Source: Unio delphinus (taxonomy: Eukaryota; Mollusca; Bivalvia; Unionida; Unionidae). From it: DNA of 64,000 nt. The DNA is taken from NCBI GenBank assembly GCA_029339505.1, contig JAQISU010000191.1, forward strand, positions 705,001-769,000. The letters run 5' to 3'. The notes below the pieces were generated by a model. That model ran no database searches and was not told where the DNA came from. It was given only the letters and a program-made list of their open reading frames with translations. The translations under genes were made by a program, and so were the position numbers. Shown piece after piece: positions 35,682-46,849 of this stretch. Numbering within the stretch: the first letter of the stretch is position 1; the number at the start of each line of letters is the position of its first letter.

Positions 35682-36048
35682 CCCATTATTACAAATTAGT
35701 TTCTCCAATTTAAACCATTTGTGCTCAAAAGTTTCTTTCAAGTCAAGGAAGTATATTAGAATCATGGATATTTGTCATTCTGAATATCTAAAATTTGTAA
35801 TGACCATGTTCCTTGGTCGATTGTTTTTTATGCTATGAACAGTGACTCTTTCATCGGAAAGAAGGCAAGAACTTTCATCGGAAAGAAGGCAAGAATATTC
35901 AAAACAGTTTAGGTTAGCACACATACCAAGGGTTAATGTGGACTGAACTGGATCGCTAACCCATGGTTATTTGGTGAAGATTGACTTTTAATTTATGTCT
36001 GTAGCAAATAATTCTGTTTCTAAAATACCACAGCTTCAATTGGTTAAA
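35682..36048. other. Non-coding stretch with a 23-bp duplication
   Basis: 'actttcatcggaaagaaggc' is repeated directly at about 35849-35895. Nothing else was recognised. Confidence 0.55.
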
Positions 36049-36049
36049 G

Positions 36050-36288
36050 CATTGCTGTCCAACCTTTTTGACACCATGGGCTACTCAAATTCTTTTCCTG
36101 AAGCCAAGAGCCACAGCAGAAAACTTAAATGCAACATCTTAATAAATGATTCATAATTGTTTACCTGGTTAAGAAGATATACTATGAAAATAGGCCATGG
36201 ACTTCTCTTACTAAAATGCACAAATAATTGCTTGAGCTCTGGTAGGCCATTTAAAACCAGCATATGGGCATCTGGTTGGACAGCACTG
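36050..36288. mobile_element. Short hAT-like element, 239 bp
   Basis: Ends 'cattgctgtccaacc' and 'ggttggacagcactg' are inverted repeats (13 of 15). Inside on the minus strand are 'ggcctaccagagctcaagc' and, close to the other end, 'atttgagtagcccatgg', a layout known from hAT-type MITEs in many animals. The flanking octamers 'ggttaaag' and 'ttttacag' match at 5 of 8 positions, so a duplication is only suggested. No transposase frame is present. Confidence 0.6.
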
Positions 36289-36480
36289 TTTTACAGTATC
36301 ATGTCTTGTCTTGAGCAAAACAAAATTACATAAAAATATTTTCACATGATTCATAACCAGTATCAAAGATAACCTTAGAGCTAACAGTTCCACATGAAAA
36401 TGTTTTTTCAGAACAACTTATAACCAGAACTAGGGCTGGTTGTTTTGGTTAGTTTTAACAAAACTTTAAACATTAATGGC

Positions 36481-36729
36481 GAGGCCCTGAGTGGCCAAGT
36501 GGTCTAAAGTGCTGTCCATTATGGATCACTGCCATCTCACCACTGTCTGCTTGGGTTCGAGTCTAAGATTCGGCTAATGTAGTTTTGTGAGAAAGCTTGC
36601 CAGTTAGCTACTCTAGGTTGGTGGTTCTTTCCGGGTTTTTCCAGTTTCTTCCTCCACCATTAATACTGGCCGCCATGTATAAACTATCTTGTGCTGAAAA
36701 ATGGCGTTAAACCAAAAAAAAAACGAAAC
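36481..36729 (+). mobile_element. tRNA-derived SINE, family A, copy 5, with 13-bp duplication
   Basis: Full-length copy: 'gagtggccaagtggtctaaa' (box A region), 'gggttcgagtcta' (box B), body 'gagaaagcttgccagtta', 3' end 'aaaaatggcgttaaacc' and a short A-rich tail. It is flanked by 'aaacattaatggc' (36468-36480) and 'aaacattattggc' (36730-36742), 12 of 13 identical. Confidence 0.95.
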
Positions 36730-36749
36730 AAACATTATTGGCTAGAAAT

Positions 36750-36888
36750 TACTAAGACAATTGGAACTGAGTGATTTTCCCAAGAGCACATCAATGCAAT
36801 TGACATAGGCTTACCAGGGTGGGTATTAAATCAGAGACTCTTGCATTACAAATCTGAGGCTCCACCAACAAGGCAACATGGCTCACAG
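36750..36888 (-). mobile_element. Decayed tRNA-derived SINE-like fragment, relative of 4.95 kb
   Basis: On the minus strand: 'gagccatgttgccttgttgg' (box A-like), 'gatttgtaatgcaagagtc', a worn box B ('ctgatttaatacccacc'), then the 'cttgggaaaatcactcag' block that the fragment at 4.95 kb also carries. It lies directly beside a younger family-A SINE. Confidence 0.5.
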
Positions 36889-37085
36889 GAAAAATGGTAG
36901 CTTTAAAAGAAACGGTCTGATATCAAAGCTCTTTCCATGACCTACTCCAAACAGGAAAAATGGTAGCCTTAAAAAGAAACAGTTTGATATCAAAGCTATT
37001 TCTAACACCTACTCCAAACAGGAAAAATGGTTGCCTTAACGCTACCAGTATTCTATCAAAGTACTTCTGAAGCCTAGTCAAATTA
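36887..37085. repeat. 67-bp tandem repeat, about 3 copies
   Basis: The block 'caggaaaaatggtagcctta' with 'tgatatcaaagctctttcc' recurs at spacings of 66-67 bp (36887, 36953, 37020). The last copy is diverged. Confidence 0.88.
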
Positions 37086-37624
37086 AGCTGGACTTGCATA
37101 TTCTTTGTTTTGTTATCCAACTGGCCACAAACTGATTTAAAATTCCATCAAACCCAGAATACATGTAATCATTGATAAGAACTTTAAATGACAGACAACT
37201 ATTTTCAATTACATTATTTAAGTTTTTCAACTTTACTTTCTCCAGATGAAAAGAATCTAAACTAGGAGTAAATAATTTTAAAAAAAGAAGGAAAAGCCTT
37301 CATAATAATAAGACCGGGAAGTGAATCTGTGACACTATTATCTAGATTTCTGTAAATACATATTGCCCTTACTGCAAACTGAACTCTTAAAGTAAAAACA
37401 CGTTCAAATTTTGAAAATAAAACATTTAAATAAAAAAATCTCAATTTATGAATAAAAATCACAAGGGATTGTTCCTAAAGCCCTTTTATTGTATTAAATA
37501 TTGAGTCTGAACATCACAAAGTAAATACTGACCACACCCTTAAATCCCAAGTATTATCAGCAGCTGAATTCTGTCACGAGGTGACAAACAAAAACTAGAG
37601 TTTGATTTGATTGTAAAATCTTTC

Positions 37625-37677
<53 letters not shown>

Positions 37678-38578
37678 CCTGCATATTATCTTTAACCAAT
37701 GTAAACAGTGATGTACACAGATTATAAAAGTATTTTCAAAACCCAATTTATATGTTCAAGATTATTCAAGGCTATAAATTGCTCCTGCAGTCAATTCTCA
37801 ATAATAAAAACTCTGATAACATAAGAAACAACGAAACAACGAAATAATATAAAATCTTGATGCATAATCTGTCAATATGTGTGGACAAATTATTCACTAT
37901 GAAATAAAAACCATATAGACAATAATGCTTGTTATTTGAAAGGGATGTTTTTGTCAAAATCATTGTATGTGTTCATTATAGCAGAAGCATCAGTTTATAT
38001 GTAGCTATTTCTTGATCATTATCAAGATGTACGATATGTATATCAAGATTATCAATGTATACTGACCCCAATTTTCTCACATTTTCATATCATCCACATT
38101 TGAATGATATTTTAGTATTAGGTCATTCATGCAAACCTTTATATTCTGTAAAAAATATGTAATCAGTTTTACACATGGACTGCTTGAATTGTTTTAAAGA
38201 GCTCCAATTTTAGCACAAAATGGGAATTGTATAGCTAAACATGACACCATGACTATGTGAGTATGACATATCCCTAAATAATTTTAAACTAAATATTAAT
38301 TGCATTTCTATGTTCTTTAAAATGCAGATTAATGTTTTGTAATGATATTGTCAGAGCAACTACTTTTTGGAAAATTTTTACATTTTGGGGCTAAATAAGG
38401 TCTTATAGTACCTACCCATTTATTTTGCCTATCTCAAGCACTTTATACTAACAAGGTCTTTGTAAAAAGTTCAATTTTTTTTAAACAGTTGTCTCTATGC
38501 AGCTACCTAACTGCTTAATGTAATGTGCAGAAACCATTATTTTCTTGTGGGAGTTACCATGATCTCTCATCTTTAATA
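37086..38578. other. Non-coding stretch
   Basis: It contains the GT microsatellite listed separately; otherwise no gene or element was recognised. Confidence 0.5.
37628..37676. repeat. (GT)n microsatellite
   Basis: About 24 GT dinucleotides. No SINE body is attached, unlike the run at 2.1 kb. Confidence 0.97.
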
Positions 38579-38580
38579 TA

Positions 38581-39134
38581 GAACACCGACCTTGACCTTA
38601 GATCTTTACATGCCAAAATCATTTAGCCTCTTCCATATTTTTAGAGCAAGCCTCCCACATACTTTGACCAAAATATATGGTCCAAAAGTGAAGTTATTGC
38701 TGAGCAAATTTCTTATTTAAATCACAGTGATTAAAAACCAATATATTTCTTTCTTACGGTACCAAACTTTTAAGCCATTTACTAACTTTTGTGAAGGTCC
38801 CTGGTCAAGAACTGGAATTGTGTGCAGAACCATTTTGTATTATTTCAGTGACACTAGCATTTGACCTTTAAAGTTCAGAATTCATAAGAGTTTTACTTAC
38901 CATAAGTGCAAGCCATCCACTAAATTTGGTCCAGTTCTGAGAAAATATTTTTCTTCTTTCAAACATAGTGACATTGACCTTTCACCTTTTTAGTTCAAAA
39001 TTAATAGGCTTCTTCAGTATTCTAAGTGCAAGCTACTCAGAGAGTTTGGATCAAGTATTTGATTATGTGATGCAGAAGAAATGATATTATAAGAAAACAA
39101 TTTCTTCTTTCTGTCAGTGAACATAACCTTGGAC
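38581..39134. repeat. Degenerate 'gaccttgacctt' repeat region, unit about 130-160 bp
   Basis: Roughly four diverged copies of a module in which 'gacattgacctttcacctt'-like motifs are followed by 'agttcaaaattaataggctt', 'taagtgcaagctactcagag' and 'agtttggatcaagt'. Such 'gacctt' modules are, to my knowledge, common dispersed repeats in mollusc and other marine invertebrate genomes. The next module is interrupted by the element at 39135. Confidence 0.65.
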
Positions 39135-39299
39135 CAACGTTCCCTCTAAGCGAATGGTAGATGTGCGCGCAGTGCTCACTGCACTGTGCAAGCATTACGG
39201 AGATGAGCAAAATTTAACATTGGATTGAGCAAGAATTGACAATTCAGCTGCGCAGACATACCTGAGCAGCTACATGCGTGCAGCTTAGAGGGAATGTTG
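39135..39299. mobile_element. Young hAT-like MITE, 165 bp, perfect 8-bp duplication
   Basis: Terminal inverted repeats 'caacgttccctctaagc' and 'gcttagagggaatgttg' (16 of 17 pair). The perfect octamer 'ccttggac' flanks it at 39127-39134 and 39300-39307. The interior is GC- and CpG-rich ('gatgtgcgcgcagtgctcac', 'cagctgcgcagacatacctg'), unlike the host DNA, so the copy is young or recently acquired. The 8-bp duplication and the ends point to the hAT superfamily. It has no coding capacity. Confidence 0.92.
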
Positions 39300-39307
39300 C
39301 CTTGGAC

Positions 39308-39550
39308 CCTAAAAAGACATGGGGGGTACTAATTTTAATTATGTACTGCTTACCTGCATTTACAATTACTTACTATACTCCTTTCTCTTTTCCACACACT
39401 AGTCTAAAGTCCAAGACAAGAGGAATAAAGTATGTAATAATTGCAGATAAGTGTCAGATAATCAAAATTACTCTAACACCATCCCCCATCCCCAAGAAAA
39501 TAAATTGCAATAATCGTAATACTTTGCCTATTATTGTAGTGCTGCTGAAT
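39308..39550. other. Spacer
   Basis: No recognised feature. Confidence 0.5.
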
Positions 39551-41060
39551 TTAGTAGCCAGGTGGGAGGCCTAAAGATAAGCTGTCAATGTGAACTTGCC
39601 ATTTCTGTAGCAGGTTGTTTTGCTCAGGAATGGAGAAAGGCATCACAACTTGCCTGTCTGAGTCTAACATAATTGGACTAACTGCATAAATGTCTTCACT
39701 CTGGTGTGACACTAATAAGGCAGACTGATGAGAAAATGGAGCAAGGTTTCCAGAAGACAGTTTTGATGACATCCAATGAAGCAAAAGTTCCAAGTTGCAG
39801 CACATACATTAACCTCAAGTTGAGATTCTCAGCGAGAGACTGATGAGCTCTTTTGATAGAATAATCCACCTGGAGATGGTGCCTGCCAAATATTTGACCC
39901 ACAGTAACTTTGAGAAGGAAAAGAGATGATTTTTACTATTAATTTTCCTCTAAGATTTACTAAATACAAACATAAGGCCCTAATGAGACAACGAAGCCTA
40001 TCCTGATTATCCACAACACAGATGCAACTGTGATTGGAGATTTAACCAGAATCAGAGGCTACTGAACATACCTGATTCTTGCCCAGAAAAAATCCAAATT
40101 GGCAAAGAAAATAAACTAATTCCAAGTTACCATTGAAATACAAATAACCTTTTTCCACTAACAAAGCATGAATTTCACTCTTCTTCTTGCCAATGTCAGC
40201 TACAGTAGTAAGAATGTCTTAATAGTGTGCTATTTTCAAAGGAAGTTTCAATTAAAGGTTCATATGGAAGTTTAAATAATGATCAAAGAACACATGAAAG
40301 ATTCCACCACCTGGCATTAAAGAGTGGGAGATTGGCATCTGAAATTCTGAAACATGTGGTTCTGGCCTAAATGGTGGAGCCCATAGGGAACCAATGGAGC
40401 AAAATGCCTTACAGCCCCTAATGGTGGATACTGAGCAAAATGCCTTACAACCTCTAATGTTGGATACTGAGCAGTCTTTCTCCTCAAAAGAGAACGATAA
40501 AAAATCAGAGACTCCAAGTAAAGAGTAACATATAAGACCAATGTGTTTCCTACTTCAATAATTACAGAATATTGTATTCTCCATGAGGGAAATATTTTAA
40601 ACTATCTGCCTCCTAACCTGGGCAATGCAGTTGGCAACCTTAGGAACTTAATCTAGTGTGAAGACCAAGAATCTGTGGTTTGTTGCATATGAGAGAATAT
40701 TGTGATGTGACAGCATATTCTTTGTCAGCTGCAATTCTCTTGAAATATCTGCCAACAGGTTGAGGTGGTGATGAACCACAACCATTGTGACCACATTAAG
40801 ATGAACAGAGATGCAAAGGTCCTGATGAACTTGAAGGATTATTCTGCATGGTGGGAAGGCATAGGCTTAAAGACAATGTGCCTAAAATTAAAAGAACTCC
40901 TGGCCAAGACAAACTGCAGGAATTTCTTGTGTTAGTAAAATGGGGTTATGAAGGAAGGCTTTCTGGAAATCTATGCAGACTATCCAGTCATCTGAATAGA
41001 TGCCATTCCTCACTGAGGTGGATGTTTCTATTTTGAAATATTTTCTGAAGAACCATGTTT
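39551..41060 (-). pseudogene. Decayed DIRS-like retrotransposon: RNase H end to tyrosine recombinase
   Basis: In minus-strand order the reading passes through several frames. Around 40850 'AYAFPPCRI' matches the segment that follows RNase H in DIRS-like polyproteins. At about 40000-39950 'DRLRCLIRALCLYL' matches the tyrosine-recombinase segment usually ending in 'RALxxYL'. At about 39890-39700 'RAHQSLAE', then 'DVIKTVFWKPCSIFSSVCL', matches the C-terminal part with the 'W...TF..FYLRD' pattern. At about 39690-39640 'EDIYAVSPIMLDSDRQVV' matches the extreme C-terminus. The tyrosine of the final motif is changed (Cys where Tyr is expected), and stops and frameshifts separate the blocks, so it is inactive. 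DIRS elements integrate with a tyrosine recombinase in place of a DDE integrase. Motif-based; no alignment was run. Confidence 0.65.
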
Positions 41061-41400
41061 AATGTGGCAAGACTAATGCAAAGTCAAAACTTTCCCCTCT
41101 TTTGAAAACATGATGATCTGGGAACAAAAGTCTCCCAGGTTTTCTGTGTTTGTAGTCCTTAGGTATACCATTTTAGACTGATGGAACCAAATACTGGACC
41201 TTTGAAGGGTCTCAAAAGCAATGCTGGTAACCCTCCTTTATTGTGCAAAGACCCACACATCCTCCACAAGACCTGAGCAAGCCTCTGGAAACTGTAGGTA
41301 TAACGGAACCAATTGCGCAAGTCCATGTGGGTGTGGCTTAAGGTGTAGGGTCCATACCAATCAGAAATAAATAACAACACAAGCTATGATTGGTGGATTA
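41061..41400 (-). pseudogene. Probable upstream (RNase H/RT side) remnant of the same DIRS-like element
   Basis: The minus strand stays partly open (73 codons, 41380-41159) but resemblance to RNase H is weak. It is placed here because it continues directly upstream of the recognised region. Confidence 0.3.
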
Positions 41401-42545
41401 TGTAAGAGTTGTACTTTCTGTTAGGCTTAAAAAATAGTTTAGCCTCTTGGCAACATGTGAATTTATGTTAATTCCTATACAGATCATATTTTGTATTTTT
41501 TATGATTTTTTGAAAATGTCATAGACATGACTGAAAATAGGTATGTTGTGACTAGATAATTCATACCCCTGTCTAGTTCCAGCAGAGTTATCTCTCTTAA
41601 ATGCAATGGAGTACCTGGTTTTGTCATCATCAAATTGACAATCTAACATTGTTCTCTATAACAGTGTGTGAGATGCACGCTAAATTAGGATAGAAAATAT
41701 ATTTATCTCTCCAAATATTAGCATTGAGGTCTATGGAAAAACAATTGGTACCATGATACCTGTACTAGGCTTGCACCTATCCAGGATGTTAGTAATGGGA
41801 ATATACTGGTGAAGTGGGACTCTCTAGGTCCAACTGCCTCCCTTTTAAGGGAAGGAAAGGTGGCCTCAACTTGCAGGAAGGGTGAGAACCTGTCAGAATA
41901 TTATCCAATATTATTCATAATTGCTTAATAATATTCAACTCGTGGTATCTGTGAAACAAGAAGGAATTGGTTTTAAAAGCAAAAACATGTTTTCTCTCCC
42001 CCCACCCCACTCCCAAGGTAAATGCTTCCAGTTTGTGATGCTGATAATAGATGTCCAAAATTCTAAGAAGGTGAATAAAGTTAACCTTTTTAGTAGCATA
42101 ATGTAAGTCCCTGATTGTTATTACAATCTAGATTTTAGTTGTCTTATAAGATCAAAACAGTTTTGACAATTTAACATCATTAAAGTTCAAGTCTAAAAAG
42201 TTTAAAAATGTGCAAAAGAAAATGTTATCAATAATTAAGGTCACAATCACTAGAACCTAATAAGGTTTCTAATACCCAATCTTAGTATCTCCATATCCAA
42301 TTTACTCCAATTTGGCAGTCTTTTTTCTTCAGCTATCCCACATACAAGAGTGTTTGATGGATGGACAGACAAAACAATGATAGATGGACAACAAACAGCC
42401 AATATGTTTCCCACCCATGTGGGAGGGGGAGAGGAAGGAGGTGAGAATGAGGGAGGCCAGAGGAAGGATACATATCAGCTTGTATATTATCTGTTCCACC
42501 TAAAACTAAAAGCTAGCTTTATATAGAAGCCATGTCAATAAATTA
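41401..42545. other. Non-coding stretch
   Basis: No gene seen. 'gatggatggacagac' near 42360 is of the kind found in dispersed marine-invertebrate repeats. Confidence 0.5.
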
Positions 42546-42546
42546 G

Positions 42547-42810
42547 TACCATACATACTCAGTCCAACTGCAAACGGCACATACCCAGATCAGCTATTAC
42601 ATAATGCACCAGTAAATATGGGTCTGTACAGTTTGTTAGAAGTAAATTAAGAAGTGGGTGGCCATTGGTCAGGGGGGCCATTTAAGAGGGGGACTACTGT
42701 AATCAATACAACAAATAAACACAGACTCTGATCTTTAGGTGCATCATGTGTCAGCAGACCAGGATCTTTGTTGTTTGCTATTTGACTAGACTTATAAGCA
42801 AGTATGGCAC
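42547..42810 (-). mobile_element. Two-hairpin MITE (family M), copy 10, with a G-rich insertion
   Basis: Orientation B. Left end 'taccatacatactcagtcca' has lost a few bases of the terminal repeat; right end 'cttataagcaagtatgg'. Between hairpin II and hairpin I, about 60 bp of G-rich sequence ('gtgggtggccattggtcagg', 'ggggccatttaagagggg') is absent from other copies. Confidence 0.85.
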
Positions 42811-43602
42811 TTAGCATTCTTTCTTTCTATTCAGTTTGCCAAATGGCCCAAATGTTGAGAACACCATTCTTTATTGTGGCAGAGCTGCAGTCATAACGTG
42901 TTTATCAATTTCAATACTTGATTCTCATTGTACATACTTTAAAACAACCAGCCATGACTGTCTGATAAGTATCATTTCACACCAAGAAACATATCAGGAA
43001 CAACTTAAAGGTGATCTTCTTTGACAGGAAAACAGACAAATTCTTGTCATGATGGTGGCCAGAGAACAATCAAATATACCAGTTAAATAAATCATGGCAG
43101 GCCCCACCATGAGACTGTGATTAAAGAAAAACAAACTGATCCAAAAGAGTGCCTGTGAATATTGGATACAAAATGTGTGGATCAATACCGGAAAGATCAT
43201 TGAGGGTGATTTCGTTTTGGATATAGTGATTTTTCTACAGATGATTTCCACACAACTGTAAAAACTCAGAGCCTGTAAAAATAGTAACAGTCCATTTTAT
43301 GAACATACAAATGATTCTACCAGGAGCAGGATAAAAAATACTGTTTTAAAGGTTCTCCTCAGTCCATATCGTGTTATATCTGAAATCTACCACTTCTGAA
43401 AATAAAGATTTAAAATAAAGCAAAGGTATCTGAATGCATTCTATCCACACAATACAAACAATAGTCATAACCCATTTACTGGGGATGATCCAATTTGTTA
43501 TACCGGTGCAGCAACTGGTGTGATCATGCATGCCAAGTGATTACTAAACCACTTAATAAATGTTACACCATTGCTGACATATGTACACCACAAGCTGTAA
43601 AC
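42811..43602. other. Non-coding stretch
   Basis: No gene or recognised element seen. Confidence 0.55.
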
Positions 43603-43618
43603 TGATTGCCTTGTTGCT

Positions 43619-43864
43619 CGTTTTTTTTCATAAATGGTTTAACGCCATTTTTTAGCACAATATAGGCTATACATGGCGGCCAGTATTAATGGTGGAGGAA
43701 GAACCCAGAAAACCCCCGGAAAGAACCACAAACCCACGAGAATCTATTGGCGAGCTTTCTCACATAACTACATTAGCTGAATCTTAGACTCGGCCCCACA
43801 CAGACAGAGGTGAGACGGCAGTGATCCGTAACGGACAGCATTTTAGACCACTCGGGGCCCCTAT
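43619..43864 (-). mobile_element. tRNA-derived SINE, family A, copy 6, with perfect 16-bp duplication
   Basis: Full-length minus-strand copy from an oligo-T stretch (its A-tail) through 'atggtttaacgccattttt' and 'acatggcggccagtattaat' to 'ttagaccactcggggcccc'. It is flanked by 'tgattgccttgttgct' at 43603-43618 and 43865-43880, identical over 16 bp. It is among the youngest-looking insertions, with CpGs retained. Confidence 0.96.
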
Positions 43865-43880
43865 TGATTGCCTTGTTGCT

Positions 43881-44688
43881 GCAATTGATACATTTTAAGA
43901 CTAAGGGTAGGAGATTCATTAAAGCCTAATGAGTAATAATAAGATCAAAGGAGATATATCATGGCTCTCAAGTGTTTGATTAAAAATCAGCTGACCTTTA
44001 CACAGGTTAGACAATAAAAGAGACTGACCAAAGATATGATCTTGGCAGAAGCATTTGCATAAACATTTCAATCTTGTGTTTTGTTTAATTATGACTGTGT
44101 TTTTCAGAATGTTTTAAGTGGAAATGTTATGGAAAAATATAAAGTTGTAAAGCCACTGACTAACAAACACCAAGTTTGATAATGTTTTGAGTTTAATTGG
44201 TGCAAGCAAGTAGCAAATGTTCTGAATTTCCATTGCATTTTTTATAAAAGCCAATTTAAAGATAGTATATTAGGGAAGTAATTATATCACTGGGCATAAT
44301 CAAATATCCCTACATAAGGACATCAGGACCAGTCAAATACTGTAAACCTTTTCCTTGTGAAATTGCATGATAACATTGCATTCCATGTTATCAGTGGATA
44401 ACAGGCAGTAAATTTGCACAGGAAACCAAACATGCTTGCTGATTTTATACTAAAAAATCTTTACAATGAATTATCAGATATACATTTCTTCTTTTTTATT
44501 TAATTGACAATACCGTGAATTGAAATTATGTTTACTGCAATGCTGCCATCAGGATTTGATTCATCTTCAAAGCATGTTATTTTATTAATAACCTGGTTGA
44601 TAATGATAAAATATGCTACTGATTTAGAAGACAGCCTATTGATACATTTTTTAACCTAATCAAAAGTCCTGTCATGTGTATTAATTTA
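43881..44688. other. Non-coding stretch
   Basis: No gene or recognised element seen. Confidence 0.55.
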
Positions 44689-44689
44689 T

Positions 44690-46118
44690 TCATAATTTAA
44701 CATTGAAAATGCTAAAATTGATTCAATCTACACTGCATTTAAACTCCTAAAATTGATTCAATCTACACTGCATTTAAACTGCTTTTATTGGTTGTCTACA
44801 CTGCATTTAAACTGCTTTTATTTATTGTCTACACTGCATTTAAACTGCTTTTATTGATTCAGTCTACACTGCATTTAAACTGCAAACATTGATTCAATCT
44901 ACACTGCAGTTAAACTGCAAACATTGATTCAGTCTACACTGCATTTACACTGCTAACATTGATTCAGTCTACATTGCATTTAAACTGCTAAAATTGATTG
45001 TCTACACTGCATTTAAACTGCTTTTATTGATTGTCTACACTGCATTTAAACTGCTTTTATTGATTCAGTCTACACTGCATTTAAACTGCAAACATTGATT
45101 CAATCTACACTGCAGTTAAACTGCTTTTATTGATTCAGTCTACACTGCATTTAAACAGCTTTTTTATTCAGTCTACACTGCATTTAAACTGCTTTTTTAT
45201 TCAGTCTACACTGCATTTAAACTGCTTTTATTGATTCAATCTACACTGCAGTTAAACTGCTTTTATTGATTCAGTCTACACTGCATTTAAACAGCTAATA
45301 TTGATTAAATCTACACTGCATTTAAACTGCTTTTATTGATTCAGTCTACACTGCATTTAAACTGCTTTTATTGATTCAATCTACACTGCATTTAAACTGC
45401 TAAATTTGATTCAATATAAATTGCATTTAAACTGCTAAATTTGATTCAGTCTACACTGCATTTACACTGCTAAAATTGATTCAGTCTACATTGCATTTAA
45501 ACTGCTAAAATTGATTGTCTACACTGCATTTAAACTGCTTTTATTGATTCAGTCTACACTGCATTTAAACTGCTTTTATTGATTGTCTACACTGCATTTA
45601 AACTGCTTTTTTATTCAGTCTACACTGCATTTAAACTGCTTTTATTGATTCAATCTACACTGCAATTAAACTGCTTTTATTGATTCAGTCTAGACTGCAT
45701 TTAAACAGCTAAAATTGATTAAATCTATACTGCATTTAAACTGCTTTTATTGATTCAATCTACACTGCATTTAAACTGCTTTTATTGATTCAGTCTACAC
45801 TGCATTTAAACTGCTTTTATTGATTCAATCTACACTGCATTTAACTGCTAAATTTGATTCAATCTAAATTGCATTTAAACTGCTAAATTTGATTCAGTCT
45901 ACACTGCATTTACACTGCTAAAATTGATTCAGTCTACATTGCATTTAAACTGCTAAAATTGATTGTCTACACTGCATTTAAACTGCTTTTATTGATTCAG
46001 TCTACACTGCATTTAAACCGCTTTTATTGATTCAATCTACACTGCATTTAAACTGCTTTTATTGATTCAGTCTACACTGCATTTAAGCTGATAAAATTGA
46101 TTCAATCTACACTGCATT
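44690..46118. repeat. Minisatellite, 36-bp unit, about 40 copies
   Basis: The unit is 'attgattcagtctacactgc' followed by 'atttaaactgctttt'. A recurring shorter unit of about 31 bp replaces 'gattcagtctac' by 'gattgtctac'. Larger blocks recur: the run starting 'taaatttgattcaat' at 45401 returns at 45849 (448 bp later) with the same series of variants, so the array has grown by duplicating blocks of about twelve units. The edges are diverged. Confidence 0.96.
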
Positions 46119-46849
46119 TCAGTTTGACAGTACTTAAACATCACTACAAGTGGTACATATATTTCAGATCTCTCAATAAATTTATTTATACATATTACAA
46201 GTACCTGTATCCCATACCCTAAATAAATATTGTCAATCTAATTAGAACTGAGACATCTGATATAATGGAGATTTGATGGACATCTATTGACCTTGCAATT
46301 CACTGATCAAACTAAACTTCTCACATTGATGAAAGTGAAAAATATCATTCAGAGCAATTTCAAACTCTTCCTAAAACAAAATGTGACAACTTATATGACA
46401 GGTTACTAATATAAGTTTCAGATTAGAAATTTAAAAGATCACCAGAACATGAACCTTTTGTCAGATCTACTTATTTCAAGTACTTTGCAATTTTGACTTT
46501 GAAACTGGAGCAAATACCAATTTCCTTCAAATGGTTATGTGCGTAAGTTCTCCATTTATGTTCTTTTAAATGGTCAAGTCCTCGGGCTTATCAAAATAGG
46601 AAAAACAGTTTTTTGCATCTTTGTGGTTATTTTTACTTGTGGTTTGGCAAAACTCAGACAACCTTAGTAATGTTCCCATTGTGGTGACTCAATACTCAAA
46701 TTTTCTGTTTTAAAGCTGCATTCCTTGCCACCAAAATCTGTCCAGATCATGCAATCTGGCTTGCTGAATTTCCAAATGCAAAATTTGCATCTGTTTTCAT
46801 CTGAAATCAACTAGACACCATCTCCATGTCAATAATAGCATTCATTCTG
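46119..46849. other. Non-coding stretch
   Basis: No gene or recognised element seen. Confidence 0.5.
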
